A DNA stretch of 6,078 bases from Bacteroidota bacterium (lineage in GTDB: Bacteria; Bacteroidota; Bacteroidia; Bacteroidales; VadinHA17). The stretch spans positions 1-6,078 of the forward strand of contig SBFZ01000309.1 in NCBI GenBank assembly GCA_006227095.1, given 5' to 3'. The stretch's first letter is position 1; each line of letters starts with the position of its first letter. A program made the translations under genes and the position numbers. The notes beneath the pieces were generated by a model. It was not told where the DNA came from, ran no database searches, and saw nothing but the letters and a program-made list of their open reading frames with translations. Shown piece after piece: positions 1 to 6,078 of the stretch.

Positions 1-177
1 TTCAGAAAGGATATTAATAGCCCCGGCCGGGATGTCATTGATTTCCCTGAATGACTTTATCCCTCTCCGGTAAATCCAGTAAAGCAGCCTGCGTGAATGA
101 CGTTCATCTATCCCGAGGCTGCCAAGGAACTCACCGGTATCTGTAAGATCTGATCCTGCAACACTCCTCCGGTTCAT
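1..177 (-). CDS. RlmN-family rRNA adenine C2-methyltransferase, N-terminal part (cut by window edge)
   Basis: An open frame runs leftward from ATG at 177-175 off the window edge, giving 59 codons without a stop. The visible protein reads as the small N-terminal helical domain of RlmN-like radical-SAM methyltransferases. After a short polar lead, residues 17-59 carry the pattern FLGSLGIDERHSRRLLYWIY..GIKSF.EINDIP, which parallels the family's 'LG...(Q/R)(I/L)..W(I/L)Y.(K/R)G..SF.EM(T/N)(D/N)(I/L)' segment. Family knowledge: RlmN adds a methyl group to C2 of A2503 in 23S rRNA and A37 of some tRNAs, using a [4Fe-4S] cluster. The cluster-binding CxxxCxxC motif and catalytic cysteines would lie beyond the edge, so catalytic competence cannot be judged, nor whether this is the main RlmN or a paralogue. 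The ATG is the first in frame and has only a weak purine stretch (AGGG) upstream. A -7-like TATCTTTA lies at 205-198 on the minus strand but has no clear -33 partner. Confidence 0.62.
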   Translation of the reverse strand, partial: MNRRSVAGSDLTDTGEFLGSLGIDERHSRRLLYWIYRRGIKSFREINDIPAGAINILSE

Positions 178-214
178 ATATATCCCTGCACCCGTTATAA
201 AGATATTAAATTAC

Positions 215-249
215 TTTGTTCAGGCTTTTTTTTACATCTTTATAATTTG
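215..249 (+). promoter_or_regulatory. Possible Bacteroidota-type promoter for the cotransporter gene
   Basis: TTTG at 215-218 is followed after 22 bases by TATAATTTG at 241-249. This resembles the Bacteroidota -33 (TTTG) and -7 (TAnnTTTG) elements, but the -7 box has one extra base between TA and TTTG, so the match is imperfect. Transcription would begin near 256 and leave a leader of about 30 bases before the ATG at 285. No Shine-Dalgarno sequence is visible in that leader, which is common in this phylum. Confidence 0.35.
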
Positions 250-284
250 AATGGTCTTATAAACGCGGACTGAAATTTATTCTG

Positions 285-2510
285 ATGGAGGCATTACCTG
301 CAAAACGGCGATTCGGAACGGCACCAGTTTACTTCACGGCCGTCTCAACCATCCTTGGAGCGATACTCTTTCTGCGCTTCGGATTTGCGGTAGGCACTCT
401 TGGCTTCTGGGGCACCCTGCTTATTATTGTGATGGGCCATGCAGTGACCATCCCGACTGCACTGGCTATTTCTGAGCTGGCCACCAACAAGCGGGTTGAG
501 GGAGGCGGGGAGTATTTCATTATTTCCCGCTCATTCGGCCTCAATACCGGGGCAACCATAGGTACTGCACTCTTCCTGTCGCAGGCTATCAGTGTTGCCT
601 TTTACATCATAGCCTTTACGGAGGCATTTCAATTTTTCTTCGAATTCGCAGCTCAGCGCTTTTCTGTGGCGATACCACGGCAGGTAATAAGCCTGCCCGT
701 TACCGTTGTTCTGGGTGCCATGATACTCAGGAAGGGATCAAATACCGGGGTAAAGATGCTGTATGCCGTGGTTGCCATCCTGTTCATAACCCTTCTCCTG
801 TTCTTCCTCGGCAAGCCTGCTGACGGCAGCCTGGCTACAGGACAGCTGCCTGTACGTGACATCCGGAACATGAGTGATTTCTTCATTGTCTTTGCCATCG
901 TCTTTCCCGCCTTTACCGGCATGACTGCGGGGGTCGGGCTTTCCGGCGACCTGCGCAATCCGGCTAGATCCATTCCCCGTGGCACAATACTTGCCACACT
1001 CACCGGCATTGTCATTTATATATTTGTGATCTGGAAGCTTGCCATCTCCGCCTCACCGGAGGAGATGCTGGCAGATCAGCTAATTATGGGCAAAATAGCC
1101 TTAGGAGGTGCAGTAATTGTTCCCCTCGGACTTGCAGCCTCCACCCTCTCTTCGGCACTGGGGTCTGTCCTTGTGGCTCCCCGCACCCTGCAGGCTCTCG
1201 CAAATGATGCATCCTTCCCCTCCATGAGATTAAACAGGTGGCTTGCAGCAGCAAGAAGCAATGACGGTGAACCGGTAAATGCAACCCTGGTCACACTCAT
1301 CATCGCATTCATCTTCGTTGCACTTGGAAATGTAAATGCAGTGGCTGAGATCATCTCCATGTTCTTCCTTGTAACATACGGTTCTCTCTGCCTCATATCA
1401 TTCCTTAACCACTTCGGATCTTCACCCTCATACCGGCCCTCATTCAGGTCGAGATGGTACCTTTCACTGACAGGATTTCTCGTTGCTGTCATTGTAATGT
1501 TCCGGATTAACACCCTCTATGCCCTCACGGCAGTCATCCTCATTGTCCTGATATATTTATACATACAACACTATCATAAGAACAGGACAGGACTTGAGTC
1601 CCTCTTTGCCAACACCCTCTTCCAGATCAACCGCAACCTGCAGGTTTACCTGCAAAAGTCTGAAAGCAAGCGAAAACAGAAGGAATGGAGGCCAGGGGTG
1701 ATATGCATCTCCAAGGATTCATTCAGGCGCGAAAGGGCTTTCAGGCTTCTCAACTGGATATCATACAGTTACGGATTCGGCACCTACCTGCACAGGATTG
1801 ACGGCTACTATTCGAGGGCGACGAGCAAGCAGGCTGCCGAGGAACTGGAAAAGCTGATAGAGCTCTATGAGACCTCCCACAACCATGTATATGTTGACAC
1901 CATAATATCACCATCATATACATCTGCGATAGTTCAGGCCATACAGGTGCCGGGCATCTCAGGTATGGAAAACAACATGGTGGTTTTTGAGTATGACAAG
2001 GAGAATCCTGAAAACCTGGGAGAAATTATAGAAAATATCAGGTTGATAAAGGCAGGGAACTTTGACATCTGCCTTCTCGCATCAGCCTCCAAGGAGATGA
2101 TCTACAGGCAGGGCATCCATGTCTGGATCGACTTCAATGAGCCTGAGAATGCCAGTCTCCTCATCCTTCTCAGCTTCATAATCTCAGGTCATCCTGACTG
2201 GAAGAAATCATTCATTAAGGTATTCTGTACCTGTAAGCCCGGCCAGTCAGCCGATACCCTCAGGGAGTTGTCGGAACTGATCACTTCCGGACGATTGCCA
2301 ATAACCGAAACCAACATTGAGATCATTGAGGTGATGCACGGAAACTCTGTAAAGAGCCTGATCAATGAAAGGTCGGGAAGCGCAGCCCTGGTGATGACCG
2401 GATTCAGGCCGGAAACGCTGAAGCACAACGGTGAGACCATGCTGGGCGGCTATGACCAGGCCGGGACTGTGCTCTTCGTCAACTCCCAGTATCAGAAGGA
2501 AATTGTCTGA
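285..2510 (+). CDS. Cation-chloride cotransporter, SLC12/CCC family (APC superfamily)
   Basis: A 741-residue membrane protein. About twelve hydrophobic segments are visible, near residues 14-38, 40-64, 86-118, 133-150, 156-176, 197-220, 232-254, 270-300, 331-349, 352-375, 391-408 and 410-430. A soluble C-terminal domain spans about 435-741. SLC12 signatures appear in order: G(A)ILFLR at 25-31 in TM1; EGGGEYFIISRSFG at 72-85 before TM3; FPAFTG and SGDLRNPARSIPRGT at 207-234 in and after TM6; TLSSALGSVLVAPR at 287-300 in TM8; SPSYRPSF at 380-387 before TM11. The family performs electroneutral, coupled import or export of Cl- with Na+ and/or K+ in the inner membrane. Residues equivalent to side-chain ligands in NKCC-type transporters are present: Y107 and T211 (K+), S289/S290 (Na+), Y365 (Cl-). 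The C-terminal domain keeps the conserved WRP entry (468-470), matching the regulatory domain of eukaryotic homologues. ATG at 285 is the first in frame after a stop at 243-245. The gene is alone in its direction. Family is firm; ion specificity is inferred. Confidence 0.92.
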   Translation: MEALPAKRRFGTAPVYFTAVSTILGAILFLRFGFAVGTLGFWGTLLIIVMGHAVTIPTALAISELATNKRVEGGGEYFIISRSFGLNTGATIGTALFLSQAISVAFYIIAFTEAFQFFFEFAAQRFSVAIPRQVISLPVTVVLGAMILRKGSNTGVKMLYAVVAILFITLLLFFLGKPADGSLATGQLPVRDIRNMSDFFIVFAIVFPAFTGMTAGVGLSGDLRNPARSIPRGTILATLTGIVIYIFVIWKLAISASPEEMLADQLIMGKIALGGAVIVPLGLAASTLSSALGSVLVAPRTLQALANDASFPSMRLNRWLAAARSNDGEPVNATLVTLIIAFIFVALGNVNAVAEIISMFFLVTYGSLCLISFLNHFGSSPSYRPSFRSRWYLSLTGFLVAVIVMFRINTLYALTAVILIVLIYLYIQHYHKNRTGLESLFANTLFQINRNLQVYLQKSESKRKQKEWRPGVICISKDSFRRERAFRLLNWISYSYGFGTYLHRIDGYYSRATSKQAAEELEKLIELYETSHNHVYVDTIISPSYTSAIVQAIQVPGISGMENNMVVFEYDKENPENLGEIIENIRLIKAGNFDICLLASASKEMIYRQGIHVWIDFNEPENASLLILLSFIISGHPDWKKSFIKVFCTCKPGQSADTLRELSELITSGRLPITETNIEIIEVMHGNSVKSLINERSGSAALVMTGFRPETLKHNGETMLGGYDQAGTVLFVNSQYQKEIV

Positions 2511-2512
2511 AC

Positions 2513-2551
2513 AAAAAGGCCCCCTTCCGCCACGGAAGAGAGCCTTTCTGT
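2513..2551. terminator. Bidirectional intrinsic terminator between convergent genes
   Basis: A perfect inner stem CTTCCG (2524-2529) / CGGAAG (2533-2538) closes a three-base CCA loop. After a small internal loop, an outer stem AAAGGC (2515-2520) / GCCTTT (2542-2547) follows. Read rightward it ends in CCTTTCTGTT; read leftward it ends in a better T-run (CCTTTTTGTT). It starts 2 bases after the cotransporter stop and ends about 20 bases from the peptidase stop, so it can serve both. The leftward direction looks the stronger of the two. Confidence 0.8.
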
Positions 2552-2571
2552 TAAATTGAATCAGGCCCGGT

Positions 2572-4665
2572 CTACAAAAGACCCCTGTTCCTCAGGAGTG
2601 GTTCAATCTCCGGTTCACGGCCCCGGAAATTGATATACATCTGCCCGGCATCCATGATACCCATCTTCTCCAGGACATTTTTCCTGAAAGATGCAGCAGT
2701 CTCCTGGTCAAAGATACCCTTCTCCCGGAATGCCTCGTAGGCGTCATTGTCAAGTACTGCAGCCCAGGTGTAAACATAGTAGCCGGCATCATAGCCGTCA
2801 ATCATATGGAGAAAATAGGTGGTACGATACCTTGGTTCTATCTCCGGAATCAGGCCGATCTTCTTCATCGTCTCCTTCTCGAACTTCTGCGGGTCTACCT
2901 GAACCGGCGCTTCGAGTGAATAGTAAGCCATGTCAAGGAGTGAGGCAGCCATGACTTCCACATTGTCAAAACCGGTATTGAAATAGCTGCTGTTTCTCAC
3001 CTTCTCAACCAGTTCAGCGGGAATAACCTCGCCTGTTTCATAATGCTTTGCATACATGGCGAGTACCTCGGGTTCGGTAACCCAGTGTTCCATTATCTGG
3101 GAAGGAAGCTCAACTATATCCCAGGCAACCGTGGTTGATGAATATGCATTCTCCGAGAAGAGAGCCTGCAGGCCATGGCCAAACTCGTGGAAGAGCGTAA
3201 GTACGTCATCCATGCTCAGCAGGGCAGGCATGTCACCGGCCGGAGGGGTAAAGTTGCCCACAATCGTGACAACGGGGGTTATCTCCTTTCCGTCAATAAC
3301 CTGGTGATCACGATAGCCACCGCACCATGCTCCCTGACGCTTGCTCTCGCGCGGGTAGAAATCCATATACAGCACCCCCACATGGCTGCCGTCAGCCTCC
3401 TTAACCTCGAATGCCTGGGCGTCAGGATGAGGAAGGGGAATTTTATTGACAGGTGTAAAGGTGATGCCGTACAGCTTGTTGGCAACGGCAAAGGCACCGT
3501 CACGTACATTGTCAAGACTGAAATAAGGCCTCAGCTCAGTCTCGTCAAGGTCATACTTCGCCTTGCGCAGTTTCTCTGCATAGTACCACCAGTCATGGGG
3601 CTCAAGCCTGAAGTTCCCCCCCTCGGCATCGATTATCTTCTGCATCTCATCACGCTCTTTCACTGCAACAGGAAGTGACCGGTCAAGAAGGTCATTGAGG
3701 AGGTTGAGGACATTGTCCGGGGTCTTTGCCATTCGGGTCTCCAGGACTATATCGGCATGAGTCCTGTAACCGAGCAGTTTTGCACGGTCAGCCCTGAGCC
3801 TGACTATGTCTGCAACAATCTTATTGTTGTCAAACTCATTGCCGTTGTTGCCACGGTTCAGGTACGCGTCATAAAGCTTCTTGCGCAGGTCACGGTTGTC
3901 AGCATACTGCAGGAACGGGATCATGCTCGGCTTCTGGGTGGTGAAGACCCATTTTCCCTCCATGCCATCTGCCTTTGCCATCTCTGCTGCGGTGGTGATC
4001 ACGCTCCCGGGAAGGCCTTTCAGGTCAGCTTCATTATCAATCACCAGCCTGAAATCATTTGTTTCAGCAAGCACATTCTGACTGAATCTGACTGTAAGCA
4101 CAGAAAGCTCCTGGTTAAGCTTCTTGAGCTTCTCCTGGTCTTCAGGACCAAGGAGTGCCCCGTTGCGGACAAAGCTCTTGTAAAGATTATCCAGCATGAA
4201 AAGCTCTTCCTCGTTCAGGTTTTCTGACTCCCTGTTCTCCCAGACAGTCCTGATCCTGCCGAACAGGTCCGCATTGAGAAGTACCTCATCACTGAAAGCC
4301 GCAACTTTTGGAGCTATCTCCATCTGCAGCGCCTCAAGTGTGTCATTGGTATTTGCACTTGTCTGCGAATAAAAGACATAGGCAACCTTGCTCAGGAATT
4401 CATCAGCCCTGTCAAATTTTGCCACGGTGTTGGCAAATGTGGGAGCCTCTTCCGTACCGGTAATCTCAGCTATGCTCTGGCGTGCCATGACTATGCCCGA
4501 ATCAATTGCCGGAAGGTAGTGTTCGTTCTCTATCCGGTCAAAGGGCGGAACTCCGAACGGAGTATCCCATTCTGAGAAAAAGGGATTTCCCTTTTCCTTC
4601 TTTTCAGTGTTGCATGATACGGCTGCAAAAACAACCGCTATCATGATAATGAATATTCTTTTCAT
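2572..4665 (-). CDS. dcp: M3-family zinc dipeptidyl carboxypeptidase, predicted lipoprotein
   Basis: A full-length 697-residue metallopeptidase of the M3 family (Dcp / oligopeptidase A / thimet oligopeptidase group). These enzymes cut short peptides; Dcp-type members release dipeptides from the C-terminus. The zinc motif is HEFGH at 493-497, with E494 as catalytic base and E519 in VELPSQ as the third metal ligand. The substrate-side residues typical of M3 also align: H620, Y625, Y629 and Y632 within FLHMIDGYDAGYYVYTW. The N-terminus (KR, then hydrophobic residues 4-17, then AVSC with C18) is a type II signal, so the mature enzyme should be lipid-anchored in the envelope rather than cytosolic like E. 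coli Dcp. The residues after C18 (NTEKKEK) are charged but do not clearly match a known surface-export signal. ATG at 4665 is supported by the signal peptide starting there. A promoter candidate lies about 130-160 bases upstream. The Dcp subtype is likelier than oligopeptidase A, but not proven. Confidence 0.93.
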   Translation of the reverse strand: MKRIFIIMIAVVFAAVSCNTEKKEKGNPFFSEWDTPFGVPPFDRIENEHYLPAIDSGIVMARQSIAEITGTEEAPTFANTVAKFDRADEFLSKVAYVFYSQTSANTNDTLEALQMEIAPKVAAFSDEVLLNADLFGRIRTVWENRESENLNEEELFMLDNLYKSFVRNGALLGPEDQEKLKKLNQELSVLTVRFSQNVLAETNDFRLVIDNEADLKGLPGSVITTAAEMAKADGMEGKWVFTTQKPSMIPFLQYADNRDLRKKLYDAYLNRGNNGNEFDNNKIVADIVRLRADRAKLLGYRTHADIVLETRMAKTPDNVLNLLNDLLDRSLPVAVKERDEMQKIIDAEGGNFRLEPHDWWYYAEKLRKAKYDLDETELRPYFSLDNVRDGAFAVANKLYGITFTPVNKIPLPHPDAQAFEVKEADGSHVGVLYMDFYPRESKRQGAWCGGYRDHQVIDGKEITPVVTIVGNFTPPAGDMPALLSMDDVLTLFHEFGHGLQALFSENAYSSTTVAWDIVELPSQIMEHWVTEPEVLAMYAKHYETGEVIPAELVEKVRNSSYFNTGFDNVEVMAASLLDMAYYSLEAPVQVDPQKFEKETMKKIGLIPEIEPRYRTTYFLHMIDGYDAGYYVYTWAAVLDNDAYEAFREKGIFDQETAASFRKNVLEKMGIMDAGQMYINFRGREPEIEPLLRNRGLL

Positions 4666-4795
4666 TCGTATGTGGGTTTATTAATTCCAGTTCATATGTA
4701 ATCTCTATGAATCAGGCCTGTCAGATCAATTTTAAATCCTTTGACCCCGCCTGTCCTTCTTAACTTTTTATAGCCGGTGATATCCTTTCACGCTT

Positions 4796-4826
4796 CAAAG
4801 TTAATTTTTTTAAGTTTTTCAGGCAA
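4796..4826 (-). promoter_or_regulatory. Bacteroidota-type promoter candidate for the M3 peptidase gene
   Basis: On the minus strand, TTG (4826-4824) is followed by exactly 20 bases and then TAACTTTG (4803-4796), a full match to the TAnnTTTG -7 element with normal spacing. Transcription would start near 4790, giving a leader of about 125 bases before the ATG at 4665. A promoter nearer to the gene cannot be excluded, but I see no equally good match there. Confidence 0.5.
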
Positions 4827-4955
4827 TGGTGCGCCATATCGGAATCACTTTCATTTTAGTTCAGGGCGGGACCAACGGAAAGCGGGCAGAAAAATTTTGT
4901 TGATAACTTGTTAAAGTTTGAAACATTTATCCCTTTCGCGGAGTATAAAGTGCAG

Positions 4956-4979
4956 TTGCATCAGTTAAATTTGATGCAA
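4956..4979. repeat. Perfect 8-bp inverted repeat, possible operator
   Basis: The arms are TTGCATCA (4956-4963) and TGATGCAA (4972-4979), perfect complements separated by 8 bases, so the dyad is 24 bp long. It covers the TAAATTTG -7 box of the rightward gene and lies 37 bases before its start codon. Arm length, spacing (about one and a half helical turns between arm centres) and position fit a dimeric repressor site. No regulator gene is in the window to pair with it. If transcription starts further upstream, it would instead form a hairpin in the leader. Confidence 0.55.
4966..4973 (+). promoter_or_regulatory. -7 promoter element (TAnnTTTG) for the sorting-domain gene
   Basis: TAAATTTG is an exact match to the Bacteroidota -7 consensus and would place the transcription start near 4980, with a leader of about 37 bases. 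No TTTG or TTG is found at the expected -33 distance (around 4940-4947). The promoter is therefore either weak or dependent on an activator. The box lies inside the inverted repeat at 4956-4979. Confidence 0.45.
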
Positions 4980-5008
4980 TGATGACTAACCTCGCATAAC
5001 AACTTTAC

Positions 5009-5013
5009 AGGAG
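5009..5013 (+). promoter_or_regulatory. Ribosome binding site of the sorting-domain gene
   Basis: AGGAG lies only 3 bases before the ATG at 5017. It is the only clear Shine-Dalgarno match before any complete gene in this window. It fixes this ATG as the start, in agreement with the signal peptide that follows. Confidence 0.6.
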
Positions 5014-5016
5014 CCT

Positions 5017-5397
5017 ATGAAAAAACATTTACCCGGAATTGTCTTGTCATCAATCACTTTTATCCTTCTGGTCATTTCGCTGGGCAGTGTATCAGGACAG
5101 ACAGGAGCCGGTCAGCCGGCTGACGGAAAGTCTGCGGTCTCAGACTCGGCTTCACTCAGTCTTGCTGAAAGGATAAAGATTTATCCGATCCCGGTAAAGA
5201 GTGAACTTATTGCCGACAATATTGACGGTGTGACAATGATTGAGATTTTTGACGTCACGGGTAACAAGTGCCTCAATGAAGTATGTGACAACCACAACCA
5301 GGTCATTATTGAAGTTTCACAGCTCAGGAAGGGTATTTATTTCATAAGGTTCATCTCACCGCGGGCTACAATAATGAAGAGATTTATCAAGGAATAA
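5017..5397 (+). CDS. Small secreted protein made of a signal peptide and a T9SS type A sorting domain
   Basis: A 126-residue protein. Residues 1-27 form a signal peptide: KKH, a hydrophobic core to about residue 22, and likely cleavage near GSVSG-Q. A 24-residue Gly/Ala/Ser/Asp-rich linker (28-51) follows. Residues 52-126 match the type IX secretion C-terminal sorting domain: IYPIPV at 55-60 (the family's usual IYPNPV), IEIFDVTGNK at 75-84, a leucine and GIYFIRF at 103-112, and the basic end MKRFIKE. In this family the domain takes exported cargo across the outer membrane and is usually cut off when cargo is attached to the surface or released. Here there is no cargo domain. The gene has its own ribosome binding site, -7 box and strong terminator, which argues against a decayed fragment of a larger gene. 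Its role is unknown: a tiny secreted peptide, a sorting decoy, or a recently shortened gene are all possible. Two cysteines (85, 90) lie within the domain. Confidence 0.88.
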   Translation: MKKHLPGIVLSSITFILLVISLGSVSGQTGAGQPADGKSAVSDSASLSLAERIKIYPIPVKSELIADNIDGVTMIEIFDVTGNKCLNEVCDNHNQVIIEVSQLRKGIYFIRFISPRATIMKRFIKE

Positions 5398-5422
5398 CCG
5401 GCACGTTCTTTTTTTATACACT

Positions 5423-5454
5423 AACCGCCCTGGACCTTCCGGGCGGTTTTTTTT
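5423..5454 (+). terminator. Intrinsic terminator after the sorting-domain gene
   Basis: An 8-bp stem AACCGCCC (5423-5430) / GGGCGGTT (5441-5448), with a 10-base loop, runs directly into a stretch of eight T (5447-5454). It lies 25 bases after the stop codon. Read leftward the stem has no T-run close behind it, so it serves the plus strand only and probably does not end the opposing M28 gene. Confidence 0.9.
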
Positions 5455-5535
5455 ATCCGGCATCCGGTGATACCTTCATCCCGGGGGGGAGTAGCTGACT
5501 TTCCGTACCGGTCAATTGCCCCGGTTGTACCAGGA

Positions 5536-6078
5536 CTAAATCACCCTGATAAATTCATTGAGTGCCCGGGCTATCTCGACAATCTTGCGGTTGTCAGTTA
5601 TTTCCGGCCTGTCTTTTGGTGTATGGGTAATATCCTGGACTTCCATGTTGTCGATGAACCATTTTGAGGAGACAGCTACGGCAGGGACCCCGAACTGGAC
5701 AAAGATGCTGTGGTCACCCTGAGGCCACTGAGGACCTGTCGTAATTCCGGGGTGACTTTCAATAACCCTGGTCAGCCTGGAGGAGAGATCAACCGGGAGG
5801 TTGAACTCAGAGAAAGCTGACTCTCCTTCATGGTAACCGGCACCGTCAATATTTATATTGAGTATAATATTGCTGAATTTTTCACTGTTGGCTGCTATAT
5901 AGTTCATTTGCCCGGGCACGGCATAATAATCCTCCCCGTTGAATGCCACCAGTTCTATCTGCCTCTTTCCGTCATAATCACTGAGAAGATCTGCCAGCAA
6001 CAGCAATACAATGACGCCTGTGGCATTGTCAATTGCACCGGGAGTTCCCTTCTTGGCATCTATGTGCGCTGTGACCAC
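5536..6078 (-). CDS. M28-family zinc peptidase, C-terminal part (cut by window edge)
   Basis: The frame enters from the right edge and stops at TAG (5538-5536), giving 180 residues. The expected two-zinc site of M28 aminopeptidases is visible in order (residues counted from the window edge): H5 in TAHID, D17 in GAIDNATG (bridging ligand), E49-D50 in FNGED (catalytic base and metal ligand), D78 in NIDGAG, and H152 in THTPKD. The second acidic residue at 49-50 is Asp where many M28 enzymes have Glu. The family removes N-terminal amino acids from peptides; related members act as carboxypeptidases or glutaminyl cyclases, so the exact reaction is open. The first codon in the window is GTG, but it belongs to the conserved VVTAH strand and is not a start. 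The N-terminus, and any signal peptide, lies outside. The gene converges on the sorting-domain gene with 138 bases between stops; I see no terminator of its own there. Confidence 0.9.
   Translation of the reverse strand: MVTAHIDAKKGTPGAIDNATGVIVLLLLADLLSDYDGKRQIELVAFNGEDYYAVPGQMNYIAANSEKFSNIILNINIDGAGYHEGESAFSEFNLPVDLSSRLTRVIESHPGITTGPQWPQGDHSIFVQFGVPAVAVSSKWFIDNMEVQDITHTPKDRPEITDNRKIVEIARALNEFIRVI

Larger units (their letters stand above)
4666..5016. other. Divergent intergenic region, 351 bases
   Basis: This stretch separates the leftward M3 peptidase gene from the rightward sorting-domain gene. I see no credible coding frame in it. It is AT-rich around 4797-4820 and 4890-4930, typical of regulatory DNA. 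It holds the candidate peptidase promoter (4796-4826), a -7 box and inverted repeat near the right end (4956-4979), and a ribosome binding site at 5009-5013. The roughly 130 bases between the peptidase promoter and its ATG contain a short CAGGCCTG palindrome (4713-4720) but no riboswitch I can recognise. The middle, about 4830-4950, is otherwise unassigned. Confidence 0.7.

Noticed and set aside
653..1513. Minus-strand open frames of 120 and 145 codons inside the cotransporter gene
   Set aside because: They are antisense shadows of the membrane-protein coding sequence, with compositions typical of reversed hydrophobic codons and no family resemblance.
3175..4227. Plus-strand open frames of 156 and 167 codons inside the M3 peptidase gene
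   Set aside because: They lie wholly antisense to a full-length, motif-complete gene, show no recognisable domain, and have no promoter or ribosome binding site of their own.
4713..4720. CAGGCCTG palindrome in the peptidase leader
   Set aside because: An 8-bp palindrome is expected by chance at this length, and it is not part of a longer dyad or linked to a T-run.
4898..4906. TGTTGATAA, a one-mismatch DnaA-box-like sequence
   Set aside because: Only one copy is present, with no cluster, no AT-rich unwinding repeats and no dnaA or dnaN nearby. It does not support an origin.
5505..5530. Weak stem ACCGG/CCGGT past the M28 stop, as a possible terminator for that gene
   Set aside because: The stem is only five pairs with a nine-base loop and no T-run on the minus strand.
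5467..5667. Plus-strand open frame of 66 codons at the end of the M28 gene
   Set aside because: Two thirds of it is antisense to conserved M28 sequence, it has no ribosome binding site, and it begins in a G-run after the terminator.
6076..6078. GTG at the window edge as a start codon for the M28 peptidase
   Set aside because: It encodes a valine of the conserved strand leading to the first zinc-ligand histidine; a real M28 protein needs considerable sequence upstream of this point.

Overview
The window looks like ordinary chromosomal DNA from a member of the Bacteroidota, probably Bacteroidales-like. Three things suggest this: a C-terminal type IX secretion (T9SS) sorting domain, a lipoprotein M3 dipeptidyl carboxypeptidase of the kind common in that phylum, and promoter-like sequences matching the Bacteroidota TAnnTTTG -7 element. 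Most starts lack a clear Shine-Dalgarno, which also fits. The genus cannot be named from the sequence alone. No phage, IS, CRISPR, tRNA or rRNA sequence is seen.

Layout, left to right. (1) Bases 1-177, minus strand: the N-terminal 59 codons of a probable RlmN-family 23S rRNA/tRNA adenine C2-methyltransferase, cut by the window edge. (2) A 107-base divergent promoter region. (3) 285-2510, plus strand: a full-length cation-chloride cotransporter (SLC12/CCC family) of 741 residues, with a 12-helix APC-fold core and the large soluble C-terminal domain. (4) A compact hairpin terminator at 2513-2551 shared with the converging gene. (5) 2572-4665, minus strand: an M3-family zinc dipeptidyl carboxypeptidase with a lipoprotein signal. 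(6) A 351-base divergent intergenic region. It holds a good promoter candidate for the peptidase, implying a leader of about 125 bases, and a -7 box for the rightward gene that sits inside a perfect 8+8 bp inverted repeat. (7) 5017-5397, plus strand: a 126-residue secreted protein that is essentially a signal peptide plus a T9SS sorting domain with no cargo, followed by a strong intrinsic terminator. (8) 5536-6078, minus strand: the C-terminal 180 residues of an M28-family zinc peptidase, cut by the right edge.

Every gene appears to be its own transcription unit: neighbours are divergent or convergent and no operon is visible. The two peptidases could both serve peptide use in the envelope, but their closeness is weak evidence of a joint pathway. 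I did not find a clearly new multi-gene system. The points most worth a second look are the cotransporter's NKCC-like ion-site residues, the cargo-less sorting-domain protein, and the palindrome over its promoter.
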